Shown: positions 48,937 to 57,722 of the stretch, in pieces
Layout: every line of letters begins with the position of its first letter
Numbering within the stretch: position 1 is the stretch's first letter
Assembly: GCF_001650695.1 (NCBI RefSeq)
Contig: NZ_LWQS01000011.1
Location: 1-64,000 of the forward strand
Direction of reading: 5' to 3'
DNA: 64,000 nt
Source of the DNA: Chloroflexus islandicus
GTDB lineage: Bacteria; Chloroflexota; Chloroflexia; Chloroflexales; Chloroflexaceae
The notes under the pieces: model-generated
The model's database searches: none
The model's input: the letters and a program-made list of their open reading frames with translations, nothing else
Told to the model about the DNA's origin: nothing
Program-made: the position numbers and the translations under genes

Positions 48937-48960
48937 ACAGCCGCCGTTACCGGCGGCTGT
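48937..48960. terminator. Hairpin between small exported-protein gene and glnA
   Basis: A 10-bp stem ACAGCCGCCG/CGGCGGCTGT with a 4-nt loop, in the gap downstream of the 48986 gene and upstream of the glnA promoter. Followed by TTGCTCTT on the minus strand; plausible terminator. Confidence 0.55.
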
Positions 48961-48985
48961 GAGCAAGAGTCATTCCGTTCGCGTG

Positions 48986-49426
48986 CTAGACGGGCGGGCG
49001 AATTTCACTAACTTGCCAACCCAACACCGTAAAGGTAACGATCACATCGAGCCTGCTTTCACCGTGGGGGCAAGCGAAGCGGAGCGGAATAGCAAGTTGG
49101 GCGCCGGGCGCCGGCCAATCAGGCAGGCGGTACGGGCCCAACACGAAACTAGCCGGGCGATGAGCATGCTGCCACGCTGCGATCAGCAGGTTGAGTGATC
49201 CCGGACTCTCCATCTGCGCGGCGAAAGCCGCCAACTCGAGCGGATCGTTCTGGTCAACCGCAGCGATCACATTCCGGATGATCGTTGTTGGCAAGTGGAA
49301 CGATTGCGGGAAGATCGGCCCGTGACGGACGCGATGATCGGGAATGGCGCGAACGGCCGGAAAGATAGCGATGCTGCTGAGCAAGCCGAGCAAACAGCAA
49401 ATCCAGTTAACGCAAACGATGCGCAT
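48986..49426 (-). CDS. Small exported protein of unknown function
   Basis: A 146-residue protein with an N-terminal signal-like helix ('VNWICCLLGLLSSIAIFPAV') and a likely cleavage near 'AVRA'. The mature part has 'IIRNVIAAVDQNDPLELAAF' and a beta-rich end ('SRLDVIVTFTVLGWQVSEIR'). No family recognised. It lies downstream of the cytochrome c gene on the same strand with a 62-bp gap, so they may share a transcript. Confidence 0.6.
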   Translation of the reverse strand: MRIVCVNWICCLLGLLSSIAIFPAVRAIPDHRVRHGPIFPQSFHLPTTIIRNVIAAVDQNDPLELAAFAAQMESPGSLNLLIAAWQHAHRPASFVLGPYRLPDWPAPGAQLAIPLRFACPHGESRLDVIVTFTVLGWQVSEIRPPV

Positions 49427-49488
49427 AGCGTATCCTGTGCCATACGGCGCCGGCAGCGGTCATTGTTCCGCTGCCGGCACGAGCTTGA

Positions 49489-49926
49489 TTACTTCAACGT
49501 GCGCAGGTACGCCAACAGGTCAGCCATCTCTTGATCGGTCAGGTTATGGGTTGGCATATACCCAATGCGACCAGTGCCGCCGGTGCGAATCCACTCGGCA
49601 ACATTCGCCTCACTGCGCTCTTTGCCGTTGGGCAACATGCCGTTGTAATCAACTCCGTTCGGCAGTACTGGCCCCTTGACGCTGAACAGACCAGCCAATC
49701 CCGGCCCGGTCATCATTTCCTTGGAAGTGGCGTGGCAAGCGGCACACGGCCCAAACAGTTCTTTGCCGCGCTTGGGATCACCCTTCGATGAGATCGAGGT
49801 ATCGGCCAGCGCCGCCGGCAATTGTTCGGCAGCAGGCTGGTTGGACGTATTCTGTTTACTGCCGCCACATGCCGTCAAAAGTGCGATCAATAGGAGCGTG
49901 AACATCCACGCGATGGTGCGATTCAT
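49489..49926 (-). CDS. Lipoprotein cytochrome c
   Basis: A 145-residue membrane-tethered monohaem cytochrome. The signal peptide is 'MNRTIAWMFTLLLIALLTAC' with lipobox L-T-A-C. The haem motif is CAACH in 'LFGPCAACHATSKEM', and the axial Met is in 'GRIGYMPTHNLTDQEMADLL'. The order and spacing are those of class I cytochromes c, acting as an electron carrier on the outer face of the membrane. AAGGAGGAAGTC directly precedes ATG 49926. A partner oxidase is not in the window. Confidence 0.93.
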   Translation of the reverse strand: MNRTIAWMFTLLLIALLTACGGSKQNTSNQPAAEQLPAALADTSISSKGDPKRGKELFGPCAACHATSKEMMTGPGLAGLFSVKGPVLPNGVDYNGMLPNGKERSEANVAEWIRTGGTGRIGYMPTHNLTDQEMADLLAYLRTLK

Positions 49927-50010
49927 GACTTCCTCCTTGAGCAAGGTAGACTCACTACCGCTGCATCGGTGATGCAGCGTTCACGATTCTCACTGGCATG
50001 GCCCGAATGA

Positions 50011-50394
50011 CTAGCCCAAGGAGCAAGCGCGCGGCGGCGGAGTTGGCGGCGGGAGAGGGCAAACGCGGAGAAGGGCAGGACAAGGTAACGCCAAGAGCAG
50101 GATCAGCGGCACAACCAGCACGGCGGCAACGACCAACGGCGGCAGGGCCTCGTACATGGCGCGCGGATGCACCCGGGCAAGATGCACGGCATCTTCCGTG
50201 ATCATCCCATCAAGGTGCAGATCGCAAAAGAAGAAATTGGGTGTGGCGCGCTCGGCCATCCATTGCTGGATCAGGCAGTGCAGCACGCAACCAAGCGGGC
50301 TAAGCACACCCAATTCCAGCGCCACGACGATGGCTACGACGTGCGTACCCCAATGCTTCAGGATATGCAATTGCCGGTGCAACTGGTTTAGCAT
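50011..50394 (-). CDS. Small membrane protein, unknown
   Basis: A 127-residue protein. Hydrophobic helices lie at about residues 15-40 ('GTHVVAIVVALELGVLSPLG') and 85-110 ('PPLVVAAVLVVPLILLLALP'), with Cys/His residues between them ('CVLHCLIQQW', 'FFFCDLH') that could bind a metal. The C-terminal tail is Pro-rich. No family recognised and the start is weak (a GTG at 50415 is also possible). Same strand as the cytochrome c gene. Confidence 0.45.
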   Translation of the reverse strand: MLNQLHRQLHILKHWGTHVVAIVVALELGVLSPLGCVLHCLIQQWMAERATPNFFFCDLHLDGMITEDAVHLARVHPRAMYEALPPLVVAAVLVVPLILLLALPCPALLRVCPLPPPTPPPRACSLG

Positions 50395-50564
50395 GAAACT
50401 TGTGCCGTTTTTCACGGCTTGATCGTAGCGTTAGGCAGGAAAGCTGTCAAGGGGGGAAACGAAGGCTATGTCGTAGTTTGTGCGTTGATCTTCAGCAACC
50501 GGGTTGCGATTGAGCAACGAAGGGTAGGTAGCCCCACCCCCGGCCTCTCCCGCTAGGGTTCAAG

Positions 50565-51250
50565 GGCGGACAGCACATCTGTCTGGCGCCCGGCCCTAAA
50601 GGGCCGGGCTAGGGTTACGAAGCCCGCTGCGCGGGCTGATGCCCCCACCCTTGCCCCTCCCCCGCTGGGGGAGCTTTCGGGGGTAGGGGGTGACGGCACT
50701 GCGCCAAATAGCCACAAAGAGACACAAAAGGCGCAAAACGATCACGCTATTGTGCGTTATGCGTCTTTTCGCGGCTGTTCCACCTGCGCAGCGGGCTTCG
50801 TCACTGTCGGGGCGGTGGCAAGGCACCCCACCCCCCGGCTCTGCGACCCGCTGGGAGTTTAGGGCGGACAGCCCATCTGTCTGGCGCCCGGCCCTAAAGG
50901 GCCGGGCTAGGGTTACGAAGCCCGCTGCGCGGGCTGATGCCCCCACCCTTGCCCCTCCCCCGCTGGGGGAGCTTTCGGGGGTAGGGGGTGACGGCACTGC
51001 GCCAAATAGCCGCAAAGAGACACAAAAGGCGCAAAACGATCACGCTGGTGTGCTTTTTGCGGCTTTGCGCGGCTATGCCACCTGCGCCGCAGGCTTCGTC
51101 ACTGTCGGGGCGGTGGCAAGGCACCCTCACCCCCGGCCCTTCGACCCGCTGGGATTTAAGGGCGGACAGCCCATCTGTCTGGCGCCCGGCCCTGAAGGGC
51201 CGGGCTAGGGTTACGAAGCCCGCTGCGCGGGCTGATGCCCCCACCCCTGG
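50565..51250. repeat. 298-bp tandem repeat array
   Basis: About 2.3 units with exactly 298-bp spacing between equivalent points (50592, 50890, 51188). Each unit carries the double-hairpin repeat, the 'cccctcccccgctgggggag' block, a segment with 'cgccaaatagc', 'acaaagagacacaaaaggcg' and 'gtcactgtcggggcggtggc', and ends 'cccatctgtctggcgcc'. No gene is credible in 50416-51685. Confidence 0.93.
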
Positions 51251-51543
51251 CGGGGGTGGGGGGAACTGTTTACCGCCGAGGGCGCAGAGGACGCGGAGGG
51301 TGATCAACATTTCCAACATCTTTGCATCCTCCGCGTTCTTGGCGTCTTTGCGTTTTACTGCTCTGCGGCTTGGCTCGCTTTGCGCCTTGGAGTGATGTCC
51401 CCACCCCACGCCCCGCAGGTGCCCCCACCCCTTGCCCCTCCCCCGCTGGGGGAGGGGGGAATTGTTTACCGCCGAGGGCACATGAGGATGCGGAGGGTGA
51501 GACTCACCCTAAACCTCTTTGCGCCCTCTGCGGCCTTGGCGAT

Positions 51544-51663
51544 TTTGCGTTTGAACCCTTTGCGGCTTTGCGGAGCCGGACAGCCGTCCGGCGCTACCGC
51601 GCCTTTGCGTTTGAACCCTTTGCGGCTGTGCGGAGCCGGACAGCCGTCCGGCGCTACCGCGCA
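51544..51663. repeat. Two 60-bp tandem units with palindrome
   Basis: Two nearly identical 60-bp units (one base differs: 'ggcttt' versus 'ggctgt') each holding GCCGGACAGCCGTCCGGC. This palindrome recurs at about 61721-61745. The upstream 51250-51540 is further degenerate repeat with 'accgccgagggc' and 'gcggagggtga' phrases. Confidence 0.9.
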
Positions 51664-51685
51664 CCGGTTGCCCTCGCTGGCGGGT

Positions 51686-52060
51686 TTAGCCCTGCGCTAA
51701 CGTCGCCCGCGGGTGGGTCGCCGGATCAGGGGTAACGGTTGGCTCCGGCGCCGGGCCGGTATCAGTCCAGCCTTGGCTCGCAAGGGTCATCGGCACTTCG
51801 GCAATGACCATATCACGGTCGCACACGATCTGGCACGAGAGCCGGTATTGGCCAAGCAGACCACGCTCGCTGAGCTTGGCGTACTCGGCGGCGGTCATCT
51901 CATCAGGTTCACCGGCGGCAAACGCTACCCGGCAGGTCGTGCAGCGGGCATAGCCGCCACAGCGATGGCCAATCGCAATCCCGGCTTGCTCGATCGCTAA
52001 CACTAAACGAGTGCCGGGTTCGACAGTGATGGTACGGTCGCCAATCGTGACAGTGGGCAT
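51686..52060 (-). CDS. [2Fe-2S] ferredoxin
   Basis: A 124-residue plant/adrenodoxin-type ferredoxin. Cluster cysteines: 'CGGYARCTTC' (three ligands) at about residues 34-43 and 'YRLSCQ' near 75. The N-terminus is 'TVTIGDRTITVEPGTRLVLA'. An unusual C-terminal Pro/Thr-rich tail ('TDTGPAPEPTVTPDPATHP') extends about 25 residues past the fold. It carries electrons for an unidentified partner; nothing adjacent is an obvious reductase. Confidence 0.9.
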   Translation of the reverse strand: MPTVTIGDRTITVEPGTRLVLAIEQAGIAIGHRCGGYARCTTCRVAFAAGEPDEMTAAEYAKLSERGLLGQYRLSCQIVCDRDMVIAEVPMTLASQGWTDTGPAPEPTVTPDPATHPRATLAQG

Positions 52061-52212
52061 GCTCCCTCCGTAAGCAAGGCACGTAACAATAGCAGGATAT
52101 ATTCAAACTACCATCAGTTTGGCATGGCGTCAATGCCGGCGTGTGATTGATCACGCCAGCTATGCTCTTGCTTGGTAGTGATGTCACACGAGGGTATGCC
52201 CACAAACGCCGT

Positions 52213-53574
52213 TCATCCACCGATTTGCTGCAACAAGAGGTTGAGATACGAACGCACCTCAGCGGCAGTGCCATCGTGGAACGGATCAACGATATGATCA
52301 GCGGGAAGCTGATCGAGGATCGCCGCTGCCTGTCGCAACGCGCGGCGGGCCGGGTCAGGTTGGCTCTGCCGCGCGAAGATCCCGGCCATGCCAATCAAGC
52401 CCATCACAAAGTGCGGATCGAGGTAGACACTCCGGCGATAATCGGCCAACGCCTCGTCGAGGGCGCCGTGATGTTCGGCGATTTGGGCTTGCAGGTAGTA
52501 GGCCGGGGCAAAGAGCGGATACGCTTTCAGCAATGCTTGCACGTGGGTTTGGGCAGTGGGCCAATCACCACGATCGGCAGCGGCGCGAGCCTGCTTTAAC
52601 AACTCATCAGACGATGGCGGTGGCGGCGCCGGTGCTGGTTTCGTGGCCGGGAGCACCGGGCGAGACGGGGCCGGCAAGGGTGGCGGAGCGGGTTTGGATG
52701 CAACTGGCGGCACAACAGTGGTAGCCGGCGTAAATGGCGGCGCATGCAACGGTTTGCGATAGAGCACGGCGCCGGGTGCATTGTGGGTTTCAAACTGGCG
52801 GTAGAGTTCGATATTCGGTTCGGCATGGCCAACGACCAGCCAGCCGCCGGGAGTCAGGGCATCGTACAGACGCTGGACGATCTGTTGAGTGGTAGGTTCG
52901 TCGAAATAGATCAACACATTGCGGCAGAAGATGATATCAAAGGCAATGATGCCCAACTGCGGCGAAGGGTAGCTCGGCTCGACGAGGTTGAGGTGAGCGA
53001 AGACGACATCGCGCTTAATCTCATCGCGCAAGCGCCAGCGCCCGCTTTCGGGAATAAAGTAACGCTCGCGCACCCCATCAGGCGTCTCGCGAAACGACCA
53101 ATTGCCGTAGAGCGCCTCGCGGGCGCGTTCGAGAAAGCGGAAGTTGATATCGGTCGCTAAAATGCTGATCTGCCACGGCGGATCGGCAGGCAACGCCTCG
53201 CGGAGCGTAATGGCCAACGAATACGGTTCCTCACCAGTCGCACAGCCGGCACTCCACAACCGCACATACCGCACCATACTGCGCCGCTGGATCAGATCGG
53301 GCAGGATGACCTCGCGCAAGGCGGCAAACTGAGCGGCATTGCGAAAAAAGTAGGTTTCGCCAATCGTGAGTTCGGCGATCACTTCGTTCCATGCGGCAGG
53401 CGAGCGTTCGATCAACGCCAGCAATTGGCCCAGATCAACCACACCGAGCTGTTGGGCAGCGCGTTGCAAGCCGTAGGCCAGATCGGCCCGGCGCTGCGGC
53501 GGGTAGTACAGACCGGCTCGCTCGCGCACAAGGGAGGCAAAGCGTTGGTAGAGATCGTCGCTCAGCATGGTCAA
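52213..53574 (-). CDS. cheR: Chemotaxis methyltransferase CheR with TPR tail
   Basis: A 453-residue protein. The CheR domain (about 1-270) has 'LTIGETYFFRNAAQFAALRE', the SAM site 'RLWSAGCATGEEPYSLAITL', 'FDIIFCRNVLIYFDEPT' and 'GGWLVVGHAEPN'. A Pro/Ala-rich linker follows (about 285-330), then TPR-like helices ('ARAAADRGDWPTAQTHVQAL', 'PAYYLQAQIAEHHGALDEAL'). It methylates glutamates of the MCP encoded upstream. Its ATG overlaps the cheB stop (ATGA). TPR-tailed CheRs are typical of non-flagellar chemosensory systems. Confidence 0.95.
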   Translation of the reverse strand: MTMLSDDLYQRFASLVRERAGLYYPPQRRADLAYGLQRAAQQLGVVDLGQLLALIERSPAAWNEVIAELTIGETYFFRNAAQFAALREVILPDLIQRRSMVRYVRLWSAGCATGEEPYSLAITLREALPADPPWQISILATDINFRFLERAREALYGNWSFRETPDGVRERYFIPESGRWRLRDEIKRDVVFAHLNLVEPSYPSPQLGIIAFDIIFCRNVLIYFDEPTTQQIVQRLYDALTPGGWLVVGHAEPNIELYRQFETHNAPGAVLYRKPLHAPPFTPATTVVPPVASKPAPPPLPAPSRPVLPATKPAPAPPPPSSDELLKQARAAADRGDWPTAQTHVQALLKAYPLFAPAYYLQAQIAEHHGALDEALADYRRSVYLDPHFVMGLIGMAGIFARQSQPDPARRALRQAAAILDQLPADHIVDPFHDGTAAEVRSYLNLLLQQIGG

Positions 53575-54623
53575 TCCTTATTCTGAGCTGGAGCGAGCAG
53601 CGCGGCAATCGAGAGGCCCAACCGCTCAAGCGGCAATTCGTGGCGCACCGCACCTAAGGCCTTGGCCGCTTTCGGCATCCCGTACACGACGCACGATGCC
53701 TCATCTTGGCCGAAGGTAATGCCGCCGGCAGCGGCTAATTCAGCCAACCCACGCGCGCCATCCTCACCCATCCCGGTCATGATCACGCCAATCGCCCGGC
53801 TCCCATAGTGGCGGGCAACACTCGCAAACAGATAATCGCCGCTCGGGCAGTAACGATCGTCATCACTACTAGGCAGCACACTGACCTTGCCCGGCTGGCT
53901 AATCACCAAATGCAGGTTATCAGCCGGCAGATAGATATGGCTGGGGGTTAGCGACAGCTCTTCGCTAACCACATGCACCGGTTGCGGCACTACACTGCCC
54001 AGCCAGCCGGCGAGGGCCTGCGCGAAACCAATCGCCACGTGCTGGGCAATAACAACCGGCACCGGCAACCGTGGCCCAAGGTCGGTGAGCAAGGTTTGCA
54101 AAGCGGCTGGGCCGCCGGTTGAGGAGGCAATTGCGACCAGTTCAACATTGGCAGTGGGAGTACGTGGCACGCGCACCGGTGTCGGGCGGGGCGGATGGCG
54201 AGTGACCACCTTCACCCCAGCCATAAGGCGCAGGGTGCGAATAAAATGTTCGCGGTCGGTGATGCTGGCCGGATCAGCCGGCCCAGCCGGTTTGCGCACC
54301 ACAGCCAACGCGCCGGCAGCCAACGCTGCCATTGCCCGCTGTTCGGCATTGCCGGCACTCGAGCTAAACAACACGATCGGGGTTGGCTGATGCTGCATAA
54401 TCTGGCGCGTCGCCTCATAGCCATCAAACACCGGCAAATGAATATCCATCGCCACAATATTGGGGCGGAGGCGCAACGTCGATTGCACCGCTTCTTGGCC
54501 ATTGGTTGCCGTACCGACCACCACGAGATCCGGCGTAGCCTCAAGATAGGCCCGGAGCAACTGCAACTGGCTCGGCGAATCTTCGACGAGCAACACCCGA
54601 ATCGGCGCAGCATGTGATTTCAT
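53571..54623 (-). CDS. cheB: Chemotaxis methylesterase CheB
   Basis: A 350-residue protein. Receiver at about 8-125 (phospho-Asp in 'PNIVAMDIHLPVFDGYEATR'), linker, then the methylesterase domain with catalytic Ser in 'AIASSTGGPAALQTLLTDLG', His in 'VVIAQHVAIGFAQALAG' and Asp in 'IMTGMGEDGARGLAELAAAG'. It removes methyl groups from the MCP and resets sensitivity. The start MKSHAAPI has TAGGAG upstream; it lies 7 bases after cheW. Confidence 0.96.
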   Translation of the reverse strand: MKSHAAPIRVLLVEDSPSQLQLLRAYLEATPDLVVVGTATNGQEAVQSTLRLRPNIVAMDIHLPVFDGYEATRQIMQHQPTPIVLFSSSAGNAEQRAMAALAAGALAVVRKPAGPADPASITDREHFIRTLRLMAGVKVVTRHPPRPTPVRVPRTPTANVELVAIASSTGGPAALQTLLTDLGPRLPVPVVIAQHVAIGFAQALAGWLGSVVPQPVHVVSEELSLTPSHIYLPADNLHLVISQPGKVSVLPSSDDDRYCPSGDYLFASVARHYGSRAIGVIMTGMGEDGARGLAELAAAGGITFGQDEASCVVYGMPKAAKALGAVRHELPLERLGLSIAALLAPAQNKD

Positions 54624-54630
54624 AACGCTC

Positions 54631-55074
54631 CTACGCAACCCGTGCCGGTGCGGCAACTGCCTGCGCATACATCGCTAATGACTCTGGATCAAGTACCGGT
54701 ATGATACCATCATGAGTGCGAAGCGATGCTGCCAGCACGTGACTGCCGAGCGCCAGCGGGATGAGATCGGCAGGCTGCGCTTGATAGACCCCAAACACCT
54801 CATCAACCAGCAAGCCGAGTTGCGGTTGATCCACATCGACTCCCAGAATCATCACCATACTGTTCAGATGGATATTCACCGGCTGTTCAAGCAGATAATG
54901 CCCGATCAACACCGGAATCAGCCGGCCGTGGAAATCGAGCAGACCAGCAATAGCCGGCGGCGCACCGGCAACCGGGGTGATGGCCGGCAACCGCACCACC
55001 TGTTGCACCACGCTCAGAGCGAGCGCAAATATCTGATTGCCGGCGCGGAAGGTGACAAAGGTATGTGACATCAT
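54631..55074 (-). CDS. cheW: Chemotaxis coupling protein CheW
   Basis: A 147-residue CheW. Family motifs: 'FVTFRAGNQIFALALSVVQQ', 'PPAIAGLLDFHGRLIPVLI' and 'QPQLGLLVDEVFGVYQAQPA'. It links the MCP to CheA. The start may be ATG 55074 or the adjacent ATG 55071. It lies 3 bases after the RsbT-like gene and 7 before cheB. Confidence 0.96.
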   Translation of the reverse strand: MMSHTFVTFRAGNQIFALALSVVQQVVRLPAITPVAGAPPAIAGLLDFHGRLIPVLIGHYLLEQPVNIHLNSMVMILGVDVDQPQLGLLVDEVFGVYQAQPADLIPLALGSHVLAASLRTHDGIIPVLDPESLAMYAQAVAAPARVA

Positions 55075-55077
55075 AAG

Positions 55078-55446
55078 CTACCCTGCGCGAATCTTCATCG
55101 CCAGATGGCAACCAATCGGCGACTGTTGCACCTTCACTTCATCAACCAGCGAATAGGCCGTTTGCACGGCAGCTTGGCGAGCCACCCGGTGATACGCCTC
55201 AATCTCTGTATCGCATTCGACCACCAGTGCGTGGCGCCGATCGCCATCATCGCAGTGAATGGTAATCGTGGTACTACTAAATTGATGAATCAACGCGCGC
55301 ACGACTTCGCTCACCGCGGCGGTCACGCGCGCCTGCTGCGACGGCGTGAGCGCCATCGTCCGCGCACATTGGCGCAACATCTGGCGGAGGAGGATAAGGT
55401 CAGCATCGCTGCTGACGGTGATTTGTTGCTCTTGGACGTGGTTCAT
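55078..55446 (-). CDS. Degenerate RsbT/RsbW-like protein in che operon
   Basis: A 122-residue protein resembling anti-sigma/switch kinases of the RsbT/RsbW type. Its N-terminal half reads 'DLILLRQMLRQCARTMALTP' and 'QARVTAAVSEVVRALIHQF', close to RsbT's 'ITTAISELARNIYLY'. The N-box Asn is replaced (S-E-V-V-R-A), the ATP-lid motif D-x-G-x-G is missing, and 'VDEVKVQQSPIGCHLAMKI' ends the fold. It is probably a non-catalytic relic or a protein-binding version. Embedded between cheA and cheW with gaps of 8 and 3 bases, so it is part of the operon. Confidence 0.75.
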   Translation of the reverse strand: MNHVQEQQITVSSDADLILLRQMLRQCARTMALTPSQQARVTAAVSEVVRALIHQFSSTTITIHCDDGDRRHALVVECDTEIEAYHRVARQAAVQTAYSLVDEVKVQQSPIGCHLAMKIRAG

Positions 55447-55454
55447 AGCTTATC

Positions 55455-57710
55455 TCAGAGCAAGCGCGCGATGGTTGCCAGTAGCGCCTGTTGGTCAAAG
55501 GCGCGCTTGACAATATACGCATCGGCGCCTGCCGCCAGCCCGCGTTCCCGGTCGGTTGGGCTATCGAGCGACGTCACCAACACCACCGGCAAGTGGCGGA
55601 GTTGCGGATCCAAACGAATGCGCTCAGTTAATTCAAACCCGTTGAGGCGCGGCATATCAACATCGCTCAACACCAATTGGCAGCCGCCGTTGGCCTGTGC
55701 TGCGCGCAGTTGGTCAAGCGCTTCTTGGCCGTTGGTGGCTAACAGCACCCGATAGCCGGCGGCCTCAAGAATGTTCTTTTCCAGTGTGCGCGTCGTGATA
55801 GAGTCGTCAACCACAAGGATGGCCGGCGCTTGCGCTGAAGCGACCGTTTTGTCGGGCAATGCCACGGCGAGGCGAGCCGCCATCGCTGCCCGGATCATAT
55901 CAACCGGATCCAGAATCGGGGCCACACTGCCGTCGGCAAGGATCGCCGCGCCACTCACGAACTGTACCCGCTGTAACGGGGCTGGCAAGCGATGAACAAC
56001 TAATTCCAGCTCTTCACTGATTGCGTCCACAAGGCAAGCAATTTGCCGCTCGTTCACACCGAGGATCAGCACCGGCTTGGCTTCATCCAGATCAATCGCG
56101 CTCTCGCTCGTCATCCCCAACAACTGACCCAGTGGAATCAGCGGTAAGGGCCGTCCTTCCATTAACAACACTGCGCGCCCTTCCAACATCCGCACCCGTT
56201 CGCGGGTGGCCGGTACGATCCGTTGTAAACTATCCAGCGGGATAGCAAAGGTATGCCGCGCGACGTGGATCAGCAGACCATGGGAACGTTGCAAGGTCAA
56301 CGGCAAGCTGAGCATAAACGTGGTGCCTTGACCAAGCGTAGTCTCAACCCGAATCTGCCCACCCATCCGTTCAACGCTCGTGCGCACCACATCCAGCCCC
56401 ACCCCGCGCCCTGACAATGCGCTGACGCTGCTCTTGGTCGAAAAACCGGGGACGAAGATCAGGTCGAGCAAAACGGTTTGATCCACCGTCTCTTGCTCAC
56501 GAGTTAACAAGCCGCTGGCGATAGCTTGCTGGCGCACCCGTTCTAGATCAATCCCGGCGCCATCATCACTCAGCGTAATGACCATCCGGTCACCAGTTGT
56601 AGCCGCGATGAGCTTCACCAAACCGGTGGGAGACTTGCCCTGCGCCTGCCGCACGTCAGGCGGCTCGATACCGTGATCGACAGCATTCCGCAGCAGGTGC
56701 AAACAAATCTCTCGCACCTGTTCGAGGACTTGCCGATCCGCTTCGGCGCCGCCGTCATCGATCACAAATTCAACCTCTTTGCCGGCGCTGCGGGCCAACT
56801 CGCGCACATGCAAGCGCAACGGCCCGACAATCCCGCTGAGCGGCGCCATCCGGGTTTGTTGGACATAGGCTTGCAACCGGCCACTGATCGCACTCAGGCG
56901 GTCATGGTCTTCGCGGGCGCGGGCAGCGGCCCGACTGATCGCTGAGTTGAGCGCATCGATGAGCGCATTGGCCTGCTCCAATGTCGTTATGAGGGATTGG
57001 GTGTCTTCGCCATCGGTTTTGCCAGAGGCGTGAGGAGCAGCGCGGCGCTGCATACGGCGCACTACGGGCGCTGCGCGCCGCCACGTGCGCCGCCACCGTT
57101 CAAATTGGGGTGCTAACGCTTGCAGATCACGCGCCAACTGCCGTGAGCGCAACGTGCTGGTCAGCAATTCACCGACTTCGTGCATCAGGTTGTCGAGAAT
57201 GGCAACATCGACTCTGATGCTCGTTTCCGCCGGAGTAGCCGGCGCCGCAACGGCGCGCACAGGCGTTACCGGCGCCGGTTCGGGAACCGGCGGCGTATCT
57301 GGATCAGCACGCGTGATGGCGGCTAATTGGGCTAACAATTCGGCAAATGCCGATTCGTCAGCCACCGCGCCGGGCACGGCCTGATCCATCAATGCCCCGA
57401 TCAGATCGAGCGCATGGTAGATTACATCGCAAATCTCAGCCGTCAAGGTCAAGCGTTGTTGGCGAAGCGCCGCAAAAACATTTTCAATCTGATGGGCAAT
57501 CTGCTCAACCGAGCGCACCCCAGCAGCGCGCGCGCCGCCCTTCAAGCTGTGCGCGGCCCGGAACAGTTGGTCGATCTGTTCCCGTTGCGGCGACTGTTCC
57601 GGCGCGCGCTCAAGGTCGAGTAAGATGTCAGCAATGGTCTGGCGGTGTTCGGCCTGCTCGGCGCGAAAGACGGCCAGCACCTGCGCTTGAATATCGTCAT
57701 TCGAGAGCAT
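55455..57710 (-). CDS. cheA: CheA histidine kinase with C-terminal receiver
   Basis: A 751-residue hybrid CheA. Hpt domain with phospho-accepting His in 'AAHSLKGGARAAGVRSVEQI' near residue 50, dimerisation region ('DNLMHEVGELLTSTLRSRQL'), ATPase domain ('LLRNAVDHGIEPPDVRQAQG', 'LSDDGAGIDLERVRQQA', 'GRGVGLDVVRTSVERMGGQ'), CheW-like domain ('IPLDSLQRIVPATRERVRML') and C-terminal REC ('ILVVDDSITTRTLEKNILEA', phospho-Asp in 'LVLSDVDMPRLNGFEL'). It signals by phosphorylating its own receiver and the separate one at 59600. Such CheA-REC fusions are common in gliding and twitching chemosensory systems. Confidence 0.96.
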   Translation of the reverse strand: MLSNDDIQAQVLAVFRAEQAEHRQTIADILLDLERAPEQSPQREQIDQLFRAAHSLKGGARAAGVRSVEQIAHQIENVFAALRQQRLTLTAEICDVIYHALDLIGALMDQAVPGAVADESAFAELLAQLAAITRADPDTPPVPEPAPVTPVRAVAAPATPAETSIRVDVAILDNLMHEVGELLTSTLRSRQLARDLQALAPQFERWRRTWRRAAPVVRRMQRRAAPHASGKTDGEDTQSLITTLEQANALIDALNSAISRAAARAREDHDRLSAISGRLQAYVQQTRMAPLSGIVGPLRLHVRELARSAGKEVEFVIDDGGAEADRQVLEQVREICLHLLRNAVDHGIEPPDVRQAQGKSPTGLVKLIAATTGDRMVITLSDDGAGIDLERVRQQAIASGLLTREQETVDQTVLLDLIFVPGFSTKSSVSALSGRGVGLDVVRTSVERMGGQIRVETTLGQGTTFMLSLPLTLQRSHGLLIHVARHTFAIPLDSLQRIVPATRERVRMLEGRAVLLMEGRPLPLIPLGQLLGMTSESAIDLDEAKPVLILGVNERQIACLVDAISEELELVVHRLPAPLQRVQFVSGAAILADGSVAPILDPVDMIRAAMAARLAVALPDKTVASAQAPAILVVDDSITTRTLEKNILEAAGYRVLLATNGQEALDQLRAAQANGGCQLVLSDVDMPRLNGFELTERIRLDPQLRHLPVVLVTSLDSPTDRERGLAAGADAYIVKRAFDQQALLATIARLL

Positions 57711-57722
57711 AGCAACCTCGCG

